This document shows positions 42,280 to 50,426 of a DNA stretch of 64,000 nt, piece by piece. Position 1 is the first letter of the stretch, and every line of letters starts with the position of its first letter. The notes below the pieces were generated by a model that worked only from the letters and a program-made list of their open reading frames with translations, had not been told where the DNA came from and ran no database searches. The translations under genes were made by a program, and so were the position numbers. The DNA comes from Nocardioides cynanchi (GTDB lineage Bacteria; Actinomycetota; Actinomycetes; Propionibacteriales; Nocardioidaceae), in NCBI RefSeq assembly GCF_008761635.1, contig NZ_CP044344.1:3348001-3412000 (forward strand), given 5' to 3'.

Positions 42280-43494
42280 TCAGTTGAGAGCCATCCGGGG
42301 CTCGCCGTTGACGAGTCCGGTCCCCGACGTCGTGCAGGTGCCGCTGCGGGGGGCTCCGGCGTTCCAGGCCTGCCGCAGGCAGCTGCGCACCGCCAGCTCG
42401 CCCCAGTAGTTGGGGTGCAGCGACTCCTGGATGTAGTAGTCGGAGGTCGCCGTCGAGGCGGTGCGGATCTGGTCGATCCACTCACTCTTGTCGACGGCAC
42501 CGGGCGCCCGCCAGCTGCTGTAGTTGGCCTCGACCAGGTTGTCGGTGTTCTCGCAGAGCCGGTGCCCGTTGAAGGCGCCGGCCAGGTTGAGGGTCCGCAC
42601 GTTGGTCAGGCCGGAGTCGGTGGCTGCCCCGAAGACGGTGTTGTCGATGGTCGGCAGCGCGGTGTTGTTGGCCCAGGTCGCGTCGTTGTTCCAGAAGCCG
42701 CAGCCGCCGGTGTTCTGCCGGGTGTAGCCCGACTCGGAGTAACGGAAGGCCGAGCCGTTGGGGATCGGCGACTCGTAGTTCTGCACCATCAGGGTCCACG
42801 CGTTGTCGGCGTACCCCGCGTTGCGCATCGCGGTCCGGACGTTCTGGTACGCCGTGGAGATGCGGGCGCGCACGGCCGCGACGTTGGCGGCGGTGAAGTT
42901 CGACGTGACCGAGCTGTCGTCGTTGCAGTAGTTCTTCCACCACGTGGGCGAGGTGAGGAAGTCGGTCACGCAGGACTGCACGATCGAGGCGAAGTTGAAG
43001 TCGTTGCCGCCGATCGAGACGGCGACCATCTTGACGTTGTGGGTGGCCGCGAAGCCCTGCAGCATCAGCGCCTGGCCCTGGTTGCCCCCGCTGTTGTAGA
43101 AGTCGAGACCCGGCTTGAAGTTGCCGCTGCTGTCGGTGAACGTCGACGTCTTCGCCCCGGAGCAGGCCAGGTTGAGGCTGTTGACGCCACCACCGATGAA
43201 GACCTCGGCGGCCTTGCTGCGGTGGCAGCGGGTGATCTGCTCGCCGGTGTTGGTCGCGTTGTCGTAGTACGCCGTCGGGCCGAGCGCGTCGACGTACGAC
43301 TCCGACGCGTTGGAGTTGCCCGCCCACCGCCCGGCCTCGCCGGAGATGTAGGAGTCGCCGACGGACACCACCCACGGGGTCCCCACGCCGGGCCCGTCGG
43401 CATGCGCGGGCGCCCCGACCGTGAGCACCGACAGGCCGGCGGTGAGCAGTCCGAGGACGCCGAGGGCGAGGACGCGAGGACGGGAGGTACGCAC
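42280..43494 (-). CDS. Secreted SGNH/GDSL-family hydrolase
   Basis: A 404-residue protein. Residues 1-33 are a signal peptide (VLALGVLGLLTAGLSVLTVG then APAHA). The block-I nucleophile motif is WVVSVGDSYISGEAGRW with Ser in GDS; block III is VSIGGNDFNF; the C-terminal ESLHPNYWGELAVR carries the catalytic Asp/His-type block V. The Asn-rich body (NNDATWANNTALP) and several Cys suggest an extracellular, disulfide-containing esterase/lipase. GTG 43494 is preferred to 43530 because GGAG lies 6 nt upstream and the signal peptide then starts normally. Confidence 0.9.
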   Translation of the reverse strand: MRTSRPRVLALGVLGLLTAGLSVLTVGAPAHADGPGVGTPWVVSVGDSYISGEAGRWAGNSNASESYVDALGPTAYYDNATNTGEQITRCHRSKAAEVFIGGGVNSLNLACSGAKTSTFTDSSGNFKPGLDFYNSGGNQGQALMLQGFAATHNVKMVAVSIGGNDFNFASIVQSCVTDFLTSPTWWKNYCNDDSSVTSNFTAANVAAVRARISTAYQNVRTAMRNAGYADNAWTLMVQNYESPIPNGSAFRYSESGYTRQNTGGCGFWNNDATWANNTALPTIDNTVFGAATDSGLTNVRTLNLAGAFNGHRLCENTDNLVEANYSSWRAPGAVDKSEWIDQIRTASTATSDYYIQESLHPNYWGELAVRSCLRQAWNAGAPRSGTCTTSGTGLVNGEPRMALN

Positions 43495-43637
43495 AGGAGA
43501 CTCCAGGAGGCGCGGTGTGACGTGGACCACGACGGGGTGGTGAGCGCACAGTAGCGACGGCGGACCCGCGGCGTAAGGCTCAGGTTCGTGCAGCGCAGAA
43601 TCCTGCAGCCCGACTCGACGGGCGTCGTACGACGAGA

Positions 43638-43714
43638 TGGTGGCCAGGGGCGGGGTCGAACCGCCGACCTTCCGATTTTCAGTCGGACGCTCGTACCAAC
43701 TGAGCTACCTGGCC
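43638..43714 (-). tRNA. tRNA-Phe (GAA)
   Basis: Full cloverleaf on the minus strand: acceptor GGCCAGG pairs with CCTGGCC, D-arm GCTC/GAGC, anticodon loop CTGAAAA giving GAA, T-arm with GGTTCGACC. The gene encodes its own CCA (43640-43638). TACTGT (43751-43746 on the minus strand) is a possible -10. Confidence 0.95.
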
Positions 43715-43833
43715 GGGTGCACCCCGCTGGGCGAAGCGCGTGCAAACAGTACCGGAGCCGGTGCCGGGTCCCGAAACCCGGGCGGCGAGCCAATCACAGC
43801 GCCCCGGAGTCGGTTGCGGGAAGCGCGTCGCCG

Positions 43834-43839
43834 TATGCT
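43834..43839 (+). promoter_or_regulatory. -10 box of the tRNA-Glu promoter
   Basis: TATGCT, 22 bp before the tRNA-Glu 5' end. The -35 is weak. Confidence 0.4.
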
Positions 43840-43861
43840 GACCGTCGCTCGGTCCGCACAG

Positions 43862-43934
43862 GCCCCCATCGTCTAGCGGCCTAGGACGTCGCCCTTTCAC
43901 GGCGGTAGCACGGGTTCGAATCCCGTTGGGGGTA
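43862..43934 (+). tRNA. tRNA-Glu (UUC)
   Basis: A 73-nt cloverleaf starting GCCCCCA and ending TGGGGGT plus discriminator A; anticodon loop CTTTCAC gives TTC. CCA is not encoded. Its 3' end lies 22 bp from the stop of hypC on the other strand. Confidence 0.95.
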
Positions 43935-43956
43935 CGACTCCGCTCGGCCGACGCCG

Positions 43957-44169
43957 TCAGCGGGACCCGCGGATCCGGGCGGCCTCCTGCGCCTCGTCGT
44001 GGGTGATCCGATCCAGTGCGAAGCCGGCGTGGACGACGAGCCAGTCGGCGACGGCGACGGGTTCGCCGAGGGCCATCAGCGACACCGTGCCGCGGCGTCC
44101 GTCGGACCTGGTGACCTCGGCGGTGGCACCGGCGACCGCGACCACCTCGACCAGCTCACCCAGGCACAT
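43957..44169 (-). CDS. hypC: Hydrogenase assembly chaperone HypC
   Basis: A 70-residue HypC/HupF chaperone. It begins MCLGELVEVV with the essential Cys2 that holds the Fe(CN)2CO unit during assembly; the remaining small beta-barrel has DGRRGTVSLMALG and DWLVVHAGFALDRI, both family signatures. The start (44169) lies inside the end of the maturation protease gene, a 14-nt overlap. It is the last gene of the hydrogenase operon. HypA, B, D, E and F are absent from this window and must be elsewhere. Confidence 0.95.
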   Translation of the reverse strand: MCLGELVEVVAVAGATAEVTRSDGRRGTVSLMALGEPVAVADWLVVHAGFALDRITHDEAQEAARIRGSR

Positions 44170-44644
44170 GGCCGGCCAGCTCTCTCCCGACGAGCTCGTC
44201 CGCCGCGGCGACGGCGGCGGCCACGGGTGGCGAGAGCGTCGTACCGATCTCCAGGCACCCGGCCTCGACCCCCACGACGACCACCGTGGCCGGCAGCCGG
44301 TGCAGCGCCCGGCCGAGCTCCACGGTGGCGGCGAGCCCGAAGGCGTGCGTCCCGGCCCGGCCGGTCTCGGCCCAGGTCCCTGACGGCAGGGGTGGTGCGT
44401 CCGCTCCGAGCTCGAGGCGATGCAGCGTCCCCGCGGGGGCACCCGTGACCACGGCGTCGATCACGACCACGTGGTCGTGGCCCTCCCACAGGTCGAGGAG
44501 TGCGGTGGGGTCCTCCTGCGTGCACACCAGGAGCCCGGTGGCGGCGTCCGGGCGGGTGGCTACTGAGCGGGCGACGGCCGGCCCCACGCCGTCGTCGCCC
44601 CGGTCGCTGCGGCCCAGCCCGACCACGAGTGTCGCCCCGGTCAC
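44156..44644 (-). CDS. Hydrogenase maturation endopeptidase (HycI/HoxW-like)
   Basis: A 162-residue protease that trims the C-terminus of the large subunit after nickel insertion. Signature LVVGLGRSDRGDDGVGPAVA near the N-terminus includes the nickel-sensing Asp in DDGVG; the second Asp is in VVVIDAVVTGAPAG and the His in GTHAFGLAATVELG. GTG 44644 overlaps the large-subunit TGA (GTGA). It is expected to cut the 9 or so residues after His in CATHFLDLS of the large subunit. Confidence 0.93.
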   Translation of the reverse strand: MTGATLVVGLGRSDRGDDGVGPAVARSVATRPDAATGLLVCTQEDPTALLDLWEGHDHVVVIDAVVTGAPAGTLHRLELGADAPPLPSGTWAETGRAGTHAFGLAATVELGRALHRLPATVVVVGVEAGCLEIGTTLSPPVAAAVAAADELVGRELAGHVPG

Positions 44645-45954
44645 GACCGGCTCACGCTGAGGTCGAGGAAGTGGGTGGCGCAGGAGATGCAGGGGTCGTA
44701 GTTGCGGATCGCGTGCTCGCAGCGATGCTGGAGCGCGTGGTCGTCGAGGTCGGTCCAGGTCTCCACGAGCGCGCGCAGGTCGGCCTCGATGCCGGCCTGG
44801 TTCTGCGAGGTCGGGGGCACGATCTGGGCGTCCAGGATGGTGCCGTCCTCGTCCAGGACGTAGCGGTGGAAGAGGATGCCGCGCGGTGCCTCGCTGGCGC
44901 CGTACCCCTCGCCGGCGCGCGGTGGGACCGGCACGCTCGGTGCCGCCCCGTCGCTCCAGCCGTCGATGATTCGCAGCGACTCCGTGACCGCCTCGACCAG
45001 CTCGACCGCCCGGACGACGATCGATCGGAACGGGTTGCGGCACACCGGTCCGAGCCCCGCCTCCTGCGCCGCCTCCCGTGCGAGAGCTCCCAGCCGGTCG
45101 TGGTTCAGCGTGTAGCGCGCCAGCGGTCCCACGACGTAGGGCCCGCGCGCTCCGCCGTCCAGACGGGCGTGGAGCGCGTGCGAGTGAGGCACCTGGAACT
45201 CGTCGATGTGGTCGGGGAAGTCCCGCACCTCGAACCCGTGATCCCCGGACGTGACGACGCGGCCTTCCTCGATGGGGTAGCCGGACTCCGGCCGGAGGGC
45301 GACGTACTCGTAGGGCTGTTCCATGTCGGGGAAGTCGAAGCCGGAGACCAGCCGCACCGTGGCCACGGCGTCCTCGAGGGCCTGCTCCAGGACCGGCCTC
45401 AGGGCACGCAGCTCGGTGACCCTGGGCATCCGGTGGAAGCCCCCCACGCGGACGTTGATCGGGTGGATCGACCGGCCGCCGACGACGGACATCAGCTGGT
45501 TGCCGGCCTTCTTCAGCCGCAGCGCGGTCTCCACGACGGACGGATGGTCGGCGGCCAGGTCGATCGCTCCGTCGTACCCGAGGAAGTCGGGCGCGTGCAG
45601 GAGGTAGACATGCAGGGCGTGGCTCTCGATCCACTCGCCGCAGTAGAGGAGCCGGCGCAGCAGACGGACCGCCGCCGGCACGCTGACGCCACAGGCGTCC
45701 TCGATCGCCCAGCAGGCGCTCGTCTGGTAGGCCACCGGGCAGATGCCGCAGATGCGGGCGGTGATGTCGGGCGGCTCGGTCCAGGCGCGCCCGCGCAGGA
45801 AGGCCTCGTAGAACCGCGGCGGCTCGTAGATGCGCAGCTGGACGTCGGTGACCCGGCCGCCGCGCATCTCGATGTGCATGGCGCCCTCGCCCTCGACCCG
45901 GGCCAGGCTGCCGACGTGCATCACGTGGCCGCCGTCGGTGAGCTTGTGGTTCAT
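44641..45954 (-). CDS. [NiFe]-hydrogenase large (catalytic) subunit, group 3
   Basis: A 437-residue catalytic subunit. The two Cys pairs that hold the Ni-Fe centre are present: [13 protein letters not shown] (Cys69, Cys72) and [10 protein letters not shown] (Cys422, Cys425). The order of genes (Fe-S subunit, flavin reductase, small, large) and the sequence style fit the cytoplasmic NAD(P)-linked group 3b (sulfhydrogenase/Hyh) enzymes. A C-terminal extension FLDLSVSRS follows the cleavage-site His, consistent with the adjacent maturation protease. ATG 45954 overlaps the small-subunit stop (ATGA). Confidence 0.95.
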   Translation of the reverse strand: MNHKLTDGGHVMHVGSLARVEGEGAMHIEMRGGRVTDVQLRIYEPPRFYEAFLRGRAWTEPPDITARICGICPVAYQTSACWAIEDACGVSVPAAVRLLRRLLYCGEWIESHALHVYLLHAPDFLGYDGAIDLAADHPSVVETALRLKKAGNQLMSVVGGRSIHPINVRVGGFHRMPRVTELRALRPVLEQALEDAVATVRLVSGFDFPDMEQPYEYVALRPESGYPIEEGRVVTSGDHGFEVRDFPDHIDEFQVPHSHALHARLDGGARGPYVVGPLARYTLNHDRLGALAREAAQEAGLGPVCRNPFRSIVVRAVELVEAVTESLRIIDGWSDGAAPSVPVPPRAGEGYGASEAPRGILFHRYVLDEDGTILDAQIVPPTSQNQAGIEADLRALVETWTDLDDHALQHRCEHAIRNYDPCISCATHFLDLSVSRS

Positions 45955-46760
45955 CGGGCCACCTCCTCGGCATCACGGCTCGCACTCGTCTCGGCGCGGG
46001 CCTGCTCACCGGCGCGCAGGAAGACCTCCGACGCGGCGTTGAAGGTCCGGAAGACGCGCAGCACCTGGCCCTCGTCCATGCCGTGCGCGCGCAGGCGCGT
46101 GATCAGGGACGTCGCGTTCGGGGTGTCCTGCGGGCCGAAGCACCCGTAGCAGCCCCGGTCGAACGCCGGGCACAGGGCACCGCACCCGGCCTGGGTCACC
46201 GGGCCCAGGCACGGCGTGCCGTGCGCGACGGTGACGCAGACGCTGCCGCGCCGCTTGCACTCGACACAGACGCTGTGGCGCGAGATCCTCGGCGGCCGTC
46301 CCTGGAGCTCGGCGGCCAGCACCTCGAGCAGCTGGTCCCGGTCGATCGGGCAGCCGCGCAGCTCGAAGTCCACCGCGACGTGGGCGGCGATCGGCGTCGA
46401 GCGGTCGAGGGTCTCGACGTACTCCGGGTGGGCATAGACCACGGAGCGGAACTCCTCCACGTCGGCGAAGTTGCGCAGCGCCTGGATGCCGCCGCTGGTG
46501 GCGCAGGCGCCGATCGTGATCAGGCGGCGCGAGGCCGCCCGGATGTCTTGGATCCGCTCGAGGTCGGCCGGTGTGGTGATCGAGCCCTCCACCAGCGAGA
46601 GGTCGTAGGGGCCGTCCACGACCGCGCGGGTCGCCTCGGGGAAGTACGCGATCTCCACCTGGCCGGCCAGCGGGATCAGCTCGTCCTCGCAGTTGAGCAG
46701 CGTGAGCTGGCACCCGTCGCACGAGGCGAACTTCCAGACGGCGAGCTTCGGTCGGGCCAT
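45951..46760 (-). CDS. [NiFe]-hydrogenase small (Fe-S) subunit
   Basis: A 269-residue electron-transfer subunit. The proximal cluster pair is in [18 protein letters not shown]; further cluster Cys are in [11 protein letters not shown] and in the dense C-terminal region ([40 protein letters not shown]). There is no Tat signal, so the enzyme is cytoplasmic. ATG 46760 is preferred because [16 protein letters not shown] is the family N-terminus; it lies 2 nt after the reductase gene stop. It couples to the large subunit through an ATGA overlap. Confidence 0.95.
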   Translation of the reverse strand: MARPKLAVWKFASCDGCQLTLLNCEDELIPLAGQVEIAYFPEATRAVVDGPYDLSLVEGSITTPADLERIQDIRAASRRLITIGACATSGGIQALRNFADVEEFRSVVYAHPEYVETLDRSTPIAAHVAVDFELRGCPIDRDQLLEVLAAELQGRPPRISRHSVCVECKRRGSVCVTVAHGTPCLGPVTQAGCGALCPAFDRGCYGCFGPQDTPNATSLITRLRAHGMDEGQVLRVFRTFNAASEVFLRAGEQARAETSASRDAEEVAR

Positions 46761-46762
46761 GG

Positions 46763-48082
46763 CTACAGCTCCGTCCTGGTCAGGAGTGGCTCGAGCAGGT
46801 CGTAGCTCAGCACCGGCCCGTCGAGGCACAAGAAGAGCTCGCGCAGCTGGCAGTGGCCGCACAGACCGACGCCGCACTTCATGTTCCGCTCCATCGAGAG
46901 GCGCAGCCGCGCGGGGGCGACGCCGCGGTCGGCCAGCGCCTGCGCGGCGTACCGCATCATCACCTCGGGGCCGCACACCAGCGCGAGGGTCCGGGCCGGA
47001 TCGAACCCACCGCGGGCCACCAGCTGGGTGACGAGTCCGACGTGGCCGCGCCAGCCGAGCGTGCCTGCGTCGACGGTCTCCTCGACCACGACGTCGTACT
47101 CCCGGGCCCAGGTGTGGAGGTCGTGCCCGAACAGGATGTCCTCCGGGGTGCGCGAGCCGTAGAGCAGGCGCACCTGGCCGTACGACGCGCGGTCGGCGCA
47201 GACCTCGAGGATCGCCGGCCGCAGCGGGGCCAGCCCGATCCCTCCGGCCAGGAACACGACGTCACCGCCGCGCCCGTCCGCCACCTCCCAGCCGTGGCCG
47301 AAGGGCCCGCGGATCCCGAGGGTCGTGCCCGGCGCCGCCTGCGCCAGCCTGCGAGTGACCCCACCGACGTTGCGGACCGTGTGCTGGAGCACCTCGGGAT
47401 GCGCCGGGTCACCGCTGATGGAGATCGGCACCTCGCCGGTGCCGAAGGCCGACAGCATCGTGAACTGTCCCGGCGCGAAGGCCAAGGGCTCGTCGTCGGC
47501 GGCCACCAGGTCCAGGGTCACCGTGTCCCGGGTGTCGCGCCGGTTGTCGGCGACCACGAACGGGCGCGGCACCATCACGGCCTCGCAGTCGGCCGGGCCG
47601 CGGTCGGTCCGCACCGCGCCGGCGCTCACGACGGGGCGCCGTACAGGTCGAGGAGCTGCGCGCGCGGAGTGCAGGCTTGCCGACATCACCCGGACCACCC
47701 GCTGGAGCAGCGCGTACCCGAGCTCCGGGTCGTCGTTGCACTTGCCGCGCAGGCAGGCGCCGTCGAAGGTGATCAGGCTGGTCGCGTCGACGGCGCGGGC
47801 GTCGAAGGTCCAGCGGTACGGCGCGACCAGCCACGACCACCCGACGACGTCTCCCTCGTGGACGGTCTGGGTGACGACCGGCCCGGTCGGGGAGGGCGTC
47901 TCGATCGCGACCCGGCCACGCCGGATCACGTAGAAGGTGTCCGCGGGGCCGCCTTCGCGGAACAGGTAGCTGCCCGGGGACAGGTGGGCGTTCGACGCGC
48001 AGCCGGTGACCAGGTCGACGTACCGCTCGTCGAGACCCGCGAAGAACGGGTGCTCGGGCAGGAACTGCGCGATGCTCCTCAT
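46763..48082 (-). CDS. Fused cyclic-nucleotide-binding-domain / flavin NAD(P) reductase hydrogenase subunit
   Basis: A 439-residue single frame. Residues 1-145 form a Crp-like cNMP beta-barrel ([55 protein letters not shown]) but without an HTH. After a linker (about 146-170), residues 171-439 are a ferredoxin-NADP reductase-type hydrogenase gamma subunit: [20 protein letters not shown], nucleotide-binding [12 protein letters not shown], and a C-terminal [2Fe-2S] motif [18 protein letters not shown]. An internal ATG at 47575 with GAGG upstream could also give the reductase alone. The start (48082) overlaps the Fe-S subunit stop by 4 nt. Confidence 0.88.
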   Translation of the reverse strand: MRSIAQFLPEHPFFAGLDERYVDLVTGCASNAHLSPGSYLFREGGPADTFYVIRRGRVAIETPSPTGPVVTQTVHEGDVVGWSWLVAPYRWTFDARAVDATSLITFDGACLRGKCNDDPELGYALLQRVVRVMSASLHSARAAPRPVRRPVVSAGAVRTDRGPADCEAVMVPRPFVVADNRRDTRDTVTLDLVAADDEPLAFAPGQFTMLSAFGTGEVPISISGDPAHPEVLQHTVRNVGGVTRRLAQAAPGTTLGIRGPFGHGWEVADGRGGDVVFLAGGIGLAPLRPAILEVCADRASYGQVRLLYGSRTPEDILFGHDLHTWAREYDVVVEETVDAGTLGWRGHVGLVTQLVARGGFDPARTLALVCGPEVMMRYAAQALADRGVAPARLRLSMERNMKCGVGLCGHCQLRELFLCLDGPVLSYDLLEPLLTRTEL

Positions 48083-49320
48083 GACTGTCCCTCCGATCGA
48101 TCCGTGCGCTCGGCCTCCGAGCGCACGGCGGCGACCTCCTCGGTGATGTCGATCGCCGCCGGGCACCAGGTGACGCACCGGCCGCAGCCCACGCAGCCGG
48201 ACATCCCGAACTGGTCGACCCAGGCGCCCAGCTTGTGCGTGGCCCACTGGCGGTAGCGCGAGGAGGTCGAGGCCCGCACGGTCCCACCGTGGATCCACGA
48301 GTAACCGGCGTCGAAGCAGGAGTCCCAGACGCGGGTGCGCCCGACGAGGCTGCCGGTGAGGTCGGTGACGTCCTCGACATCGGTGCAGAAGCACGTGGGA
48401 CAGACCGCGGTGCAGTTGCCGCAGGCCAGGCATCGGCCGGCGACGTCGTCCCAGACCGCGCTGTCCGCAGCGGCGTACAGGAGCTCGGTCAAACCCTCCG
48501 TGTCGAGGTGGCGGCCCATCCTCCCGGCCGCCTGCTCCGCCACCCGGTCACCGGCCAGCACGTCGTCCTCGGGGGCCGGCGGTGCGCCGATCAGGTCGAG
48601 GAGCTCGGCTCCGCGCTCCCCGCCCACCTCCACCACGAACCGGTGCGGGCCGTCGTCCAACAGCTCGGTCAGCGCGAGGTCGTAGGGCGCTCCCCGCCCC
48701 GACGTCGGCCGTGGACCGGTCCCCATCGACGCGCAGAAGCACGTCCCGGAGGGGTCGGAGCAGGTGACGGCGACCACGAAGGCCGCCGCCCGCCGGGTGG
48801 CGTAGGCCACGTCGCCGTGCACCCGCCCGGTCAGGACGACGTCGTGGATCCCGATCGCGGACAGGTCGCAGGACCGGACACCGAGCAGGGCGTACGGCAC
48901 GCCGCCGTCGGCGCCGGTGCCGGAGTCGATCGCGAAACCCGCCTCGGTCCGGTGCCCCCGCCAGAGGACCTCCTCGGCCGGGAAGAACACCGGCTTCGCC
49001 GACTGCGCCGCGGCCGCGAACCCGAAGAAGGAGTCGTCGTCGCGCTGCCGCAGCCGGTAGCTCCCGGCCTCCTGCACATCGCCCCAGCCCCGGGGCAGCT
49101 CGTCGACCCGGGTGATCGGTGCGTTCACGATCGCCCCCGACTGCACGGTCGGCCCGATCACGACGTACCCCTGCGCGAGCAGCCGGTCGACCAGGGCCTG
49201 GAGGCCGGCCACGTCGAGAACGCGGTCCGGGCGAGTCTCCGCCCCGGATCGTCCGGCCGTCGTACCGACGAGGTCCATCTTCGGAGTCTGGTCGTGCGAC
49301 GGTCCCGGACCGTAGGGCAT
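48079..49320 (-). CDS. Hydrogenase iron-sulfur (beta) subunit
   Basis: A 413-residue protein with two C-terminal [4Fe-4S] sets: CLACGNCTAVCPTCFC (about residue 288) and CVGCGRCVTWCP (about residue 368), each followed by the usual Pro. The N-terminal 250 residues match the hydrogenase/sulfur-reductase B-subunit domain (AQSAKPVFFPAEEVLWRGHR, YALLGVRSCDLSAI, CSDPSGTCFCASMG). It would pass electrons between the flavin subunit and the small subunit. It is the first gene of the operon. ATG 49320 listed; ATG 49278 (MDLVGTT) is possible. Its upstream spacer is shared with the divergent tRNA-Asp promoter. Confidence 0.92.
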   Translation of the reverse strand: MPYGPGPSHDQTPKMDLVGTTAGRSGAETRPDRVLDVAGLQALVDRLLAQGYVVIGPTVQSGAIVNAPITRVDELPRGWGDVQEAGSYRLRQRDDDSFFGFAAAAQSAKPVFFPAEEVLWRGHRTEAGFAIDSGTGADGGVPYALLGVRSCDLSAIGIHDVVLTGRVHGDVAYATRRAAAFVVAVTCSDPSGTCFCASMGTGPRPTSGRGAPYDLALTELLDDGPHRFVVEVGGERGAELLDLIGAPPAPEDDVLAGDRVAEQAAGRMGRHLDTEGLTELLYAAADSAVWDDVAGRCLACGNCTAVCPTCFCTDVEDVTDLTGSLVGRTRVWDSCFDAGYSWIHGGTVRASTSSRYRQWATHKLGAWVDQFGMSGCVGCGRCVTWCPAAIDITEEVAAVRSEAERTDRSEGQS

Positions 49321-49403
49321 TCCGTCACTTCTCGGTGGCAGAACGGCCCGGTCGCCTGCGCGGAGCGGGCCGGCTGCTGCCCCGCGCGGCTCGGGGCTCT
49401 CGA

Positions 49404-49434
49404 TTGTGAGAGGCTCGCCGCGATGGGTTAGAGT
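49404..49434 (+). promoter_or_regulatory. tRNA-Asp promoter
   Basis: TTGTGA (49404-49409) and TAGAGT (49429-49434) with a 19-bp spacer; the tRNA begins 23 bp after the -10. The same spacer must also hold the hydrogenase operon promoter on the other strand, for which no clear boxes were seen. Confidence 0.5.
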
Positions 49435-49457
49435 CGCACCGCTTCTCGAGCAGACCA

Positions 49458-49531
49458 GGCCCCGTAGCGCAGTTGGTTAGCGCGCCGCCCTGTCACGGCG
49501 GAGGCCGCGGGTTCGAGTCCCGTCGGGGTCG
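49458..49531 (+). tRNA. tRNA-Asp (GUC)
   Basis: A 74-nt cloverleaf: acceptor GGCCCCG pairs with CGGGGTC, anticodon loop CTGTCAC gives GTC, T-arm GGGTTCGAGTCCC, discriminator G as required for tRNA-Asp. CCA is not encoded. Confidence 0.95.
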
Positions 49532-49578
49532 CTCCAGCACAGCCGGTCCGGACACTGTCCGGGCCGGCTGTCGTGTTG

Positions 49579-50040
49579 TCAGTCGGCGCTCGCCTCGGCC
49601 CGGCGTCGTACCGCCTCGAGCAGGCGCCGCATGCCGATCAGGTGACCTCGGCTGCCGATCACCAGCGCCCGGTAGGCGCCGCCCGCGACACCGGGGAACG
49701 TCGCGTCGGTCTCGGCCCGCAGGCGGGTCCCGCCGCGCCCGTCGGGCTCGAGGCGCACGACCATGGCGTACGTCGAGAACCGGTGCCGGCCCTCGAGGAC
49801 GAGGCGCGAGCCGGGGACCGCGATCGTGACCCGGAACCCCGGCAGCGTGGAGCCCTGGGTGAGGGGTCGCGGCCCGGAGGCTCCGACAGGTCGGCACCCC
49901 ACGAGCCGGGCGTACGCCGTCGCGGCCGGACGGGAGAACGCCCGGTCGAGGGTGGCGACGAGAGCCGCCCAGACCCGGTCGGGCGCAGCGGCGACGACAA
50001 CCTCGTGCTCGTCGACGAACGGCAGGTCGGGGGACGTCAT
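49579..50040 (-). CDS. SRPBCC-family protein
   Basis: A 153-residue protein with the SRPBCC layout: an opening strand-helix VDEHEVVVAAAPDRVWAALV, several middle strands (GFRVTIAVPGSRLVLEGRHR, YAMVVRLEPDGRGGTRLRAE) and a long C-terminal helix (LIGMRRLLEAVRRRAEAS). Ligand and role unknown. ATG 50040 is preferred over the upstream 50064 codon; it is divergent from the metallopeptidase gene with a 41-bp spacer. Confidence 0.7.
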   Translation of the reverse strand: MTSPDLPFVDEHEVVVAAAPDRVWAALVATLDRAFSRPAATAYARLVGCRPVGASGPRPLTQGSTLPGFRVTIAVPGSRLVLEGRHRFSTYAMVVRLEPDGRGGTRLRAETDATFPGVAGGAYRALVIGSRGHLIGMRRLLEAVRRRAEASAD

Positions 50041-50069
50041 CGACGCTGCTCGTCGTGGCTGCACCGGGC

Positions 50070-50075
50070 TAGGGT
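50070..50075 (+). promoter_or_regulatory. -10 box of a leaderless promoter (metallopeptidase)
   Basis: TAGGGT, 6 nt before the ATG at 50082. Confidence 0.5.
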
Positions 50076-50081
50076 CGCAGG

Positions 50082-50426
50082 ATGGAGCTCGACCGCGCCG
50101 AGTTCGAGGCGCTGGTCGAGCAGGCCCTCGACGAGATCCCCGACGAGATCGCGCGCCAGGTGCACAACCTGGTGGTGCTGGTCGAGGACGACCCGCCCGT
50201 CGACGAGCCGGACCTGCTCGGCCTCTACGACGGGGTCGCCCTGACCGAGCGCGGCGCCGACCACGGCGGGCTGCCGGACCGGATCACGCTCTTCCGGCGA
50301 CCGCTCCTGGCCATGTGCGCGTCCCGCGAGGAGCTCGTGCGCGAGGTGCGGATCACCGTCGTGCACGAGATCGCGCACCACTTCGGGATCGACGACGACC
50401 GCCTGCACGAGCTCGGCTACGGGTGA
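50082..50426 (+). CDS. Small metallopeptidase-family (zincin type II) protein
   Basis: A 114-residue protein of the widespread 'metallopeptidase family' (formerly DUF1025/possibl_zn). It has VHEIAHHFGIDDDRLHELGY at the C-terminus: HExxHxxGxxD, a minimal metzincin-like zinc site. The N-terminal part contains EFEALVEQALDEIPDEIARQ and LLGLYDGVALTERG, typical for the family. Such small proteins are conserved across Actinobacteria but have no defined substrate. Its end overlaps the convergent HATPase gene by 10 bp. Confidence 0.88.
   Translation: MELDRAEFEALVEQALDEIPDEIARQVHNLVVLVEDDPPVDEPDLLGLYDGVALTERGADHGGLPDRITLFRRPLLAMCASREELVREVRITVVHEIAHHFGIDDDRLHELGYG

Noticed and set aside
39044..42409. 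A 1121-codon plus-strand open frame
   Set aside because: Low-complexity Gly/Arg/Gln/Asp sequence antisense to the SCO7613-type and propeller-like genes; no domain visible.
44641..45954. Inactive hydrogenase large subunit
   Set aside because: Both CxxC motifs and a short post-His extension are intact, so there is no sign of decay.
44641..49320. Complex I (Nuo) fragment or formate hydrogenlyase
   Set aside because: The large subunit has both Ni-binding Cys pairs and a dedicated protease and HypC are present; there are no membrane subunits.
43862..49531. Prophage or integrative element at the tRNA genes
   Set aside because: No integrase, excisionase or phage genes; shared T-arm bases between tRNA-Glu and tRNA-Asp are normal tRNA conservation, not att duplication.
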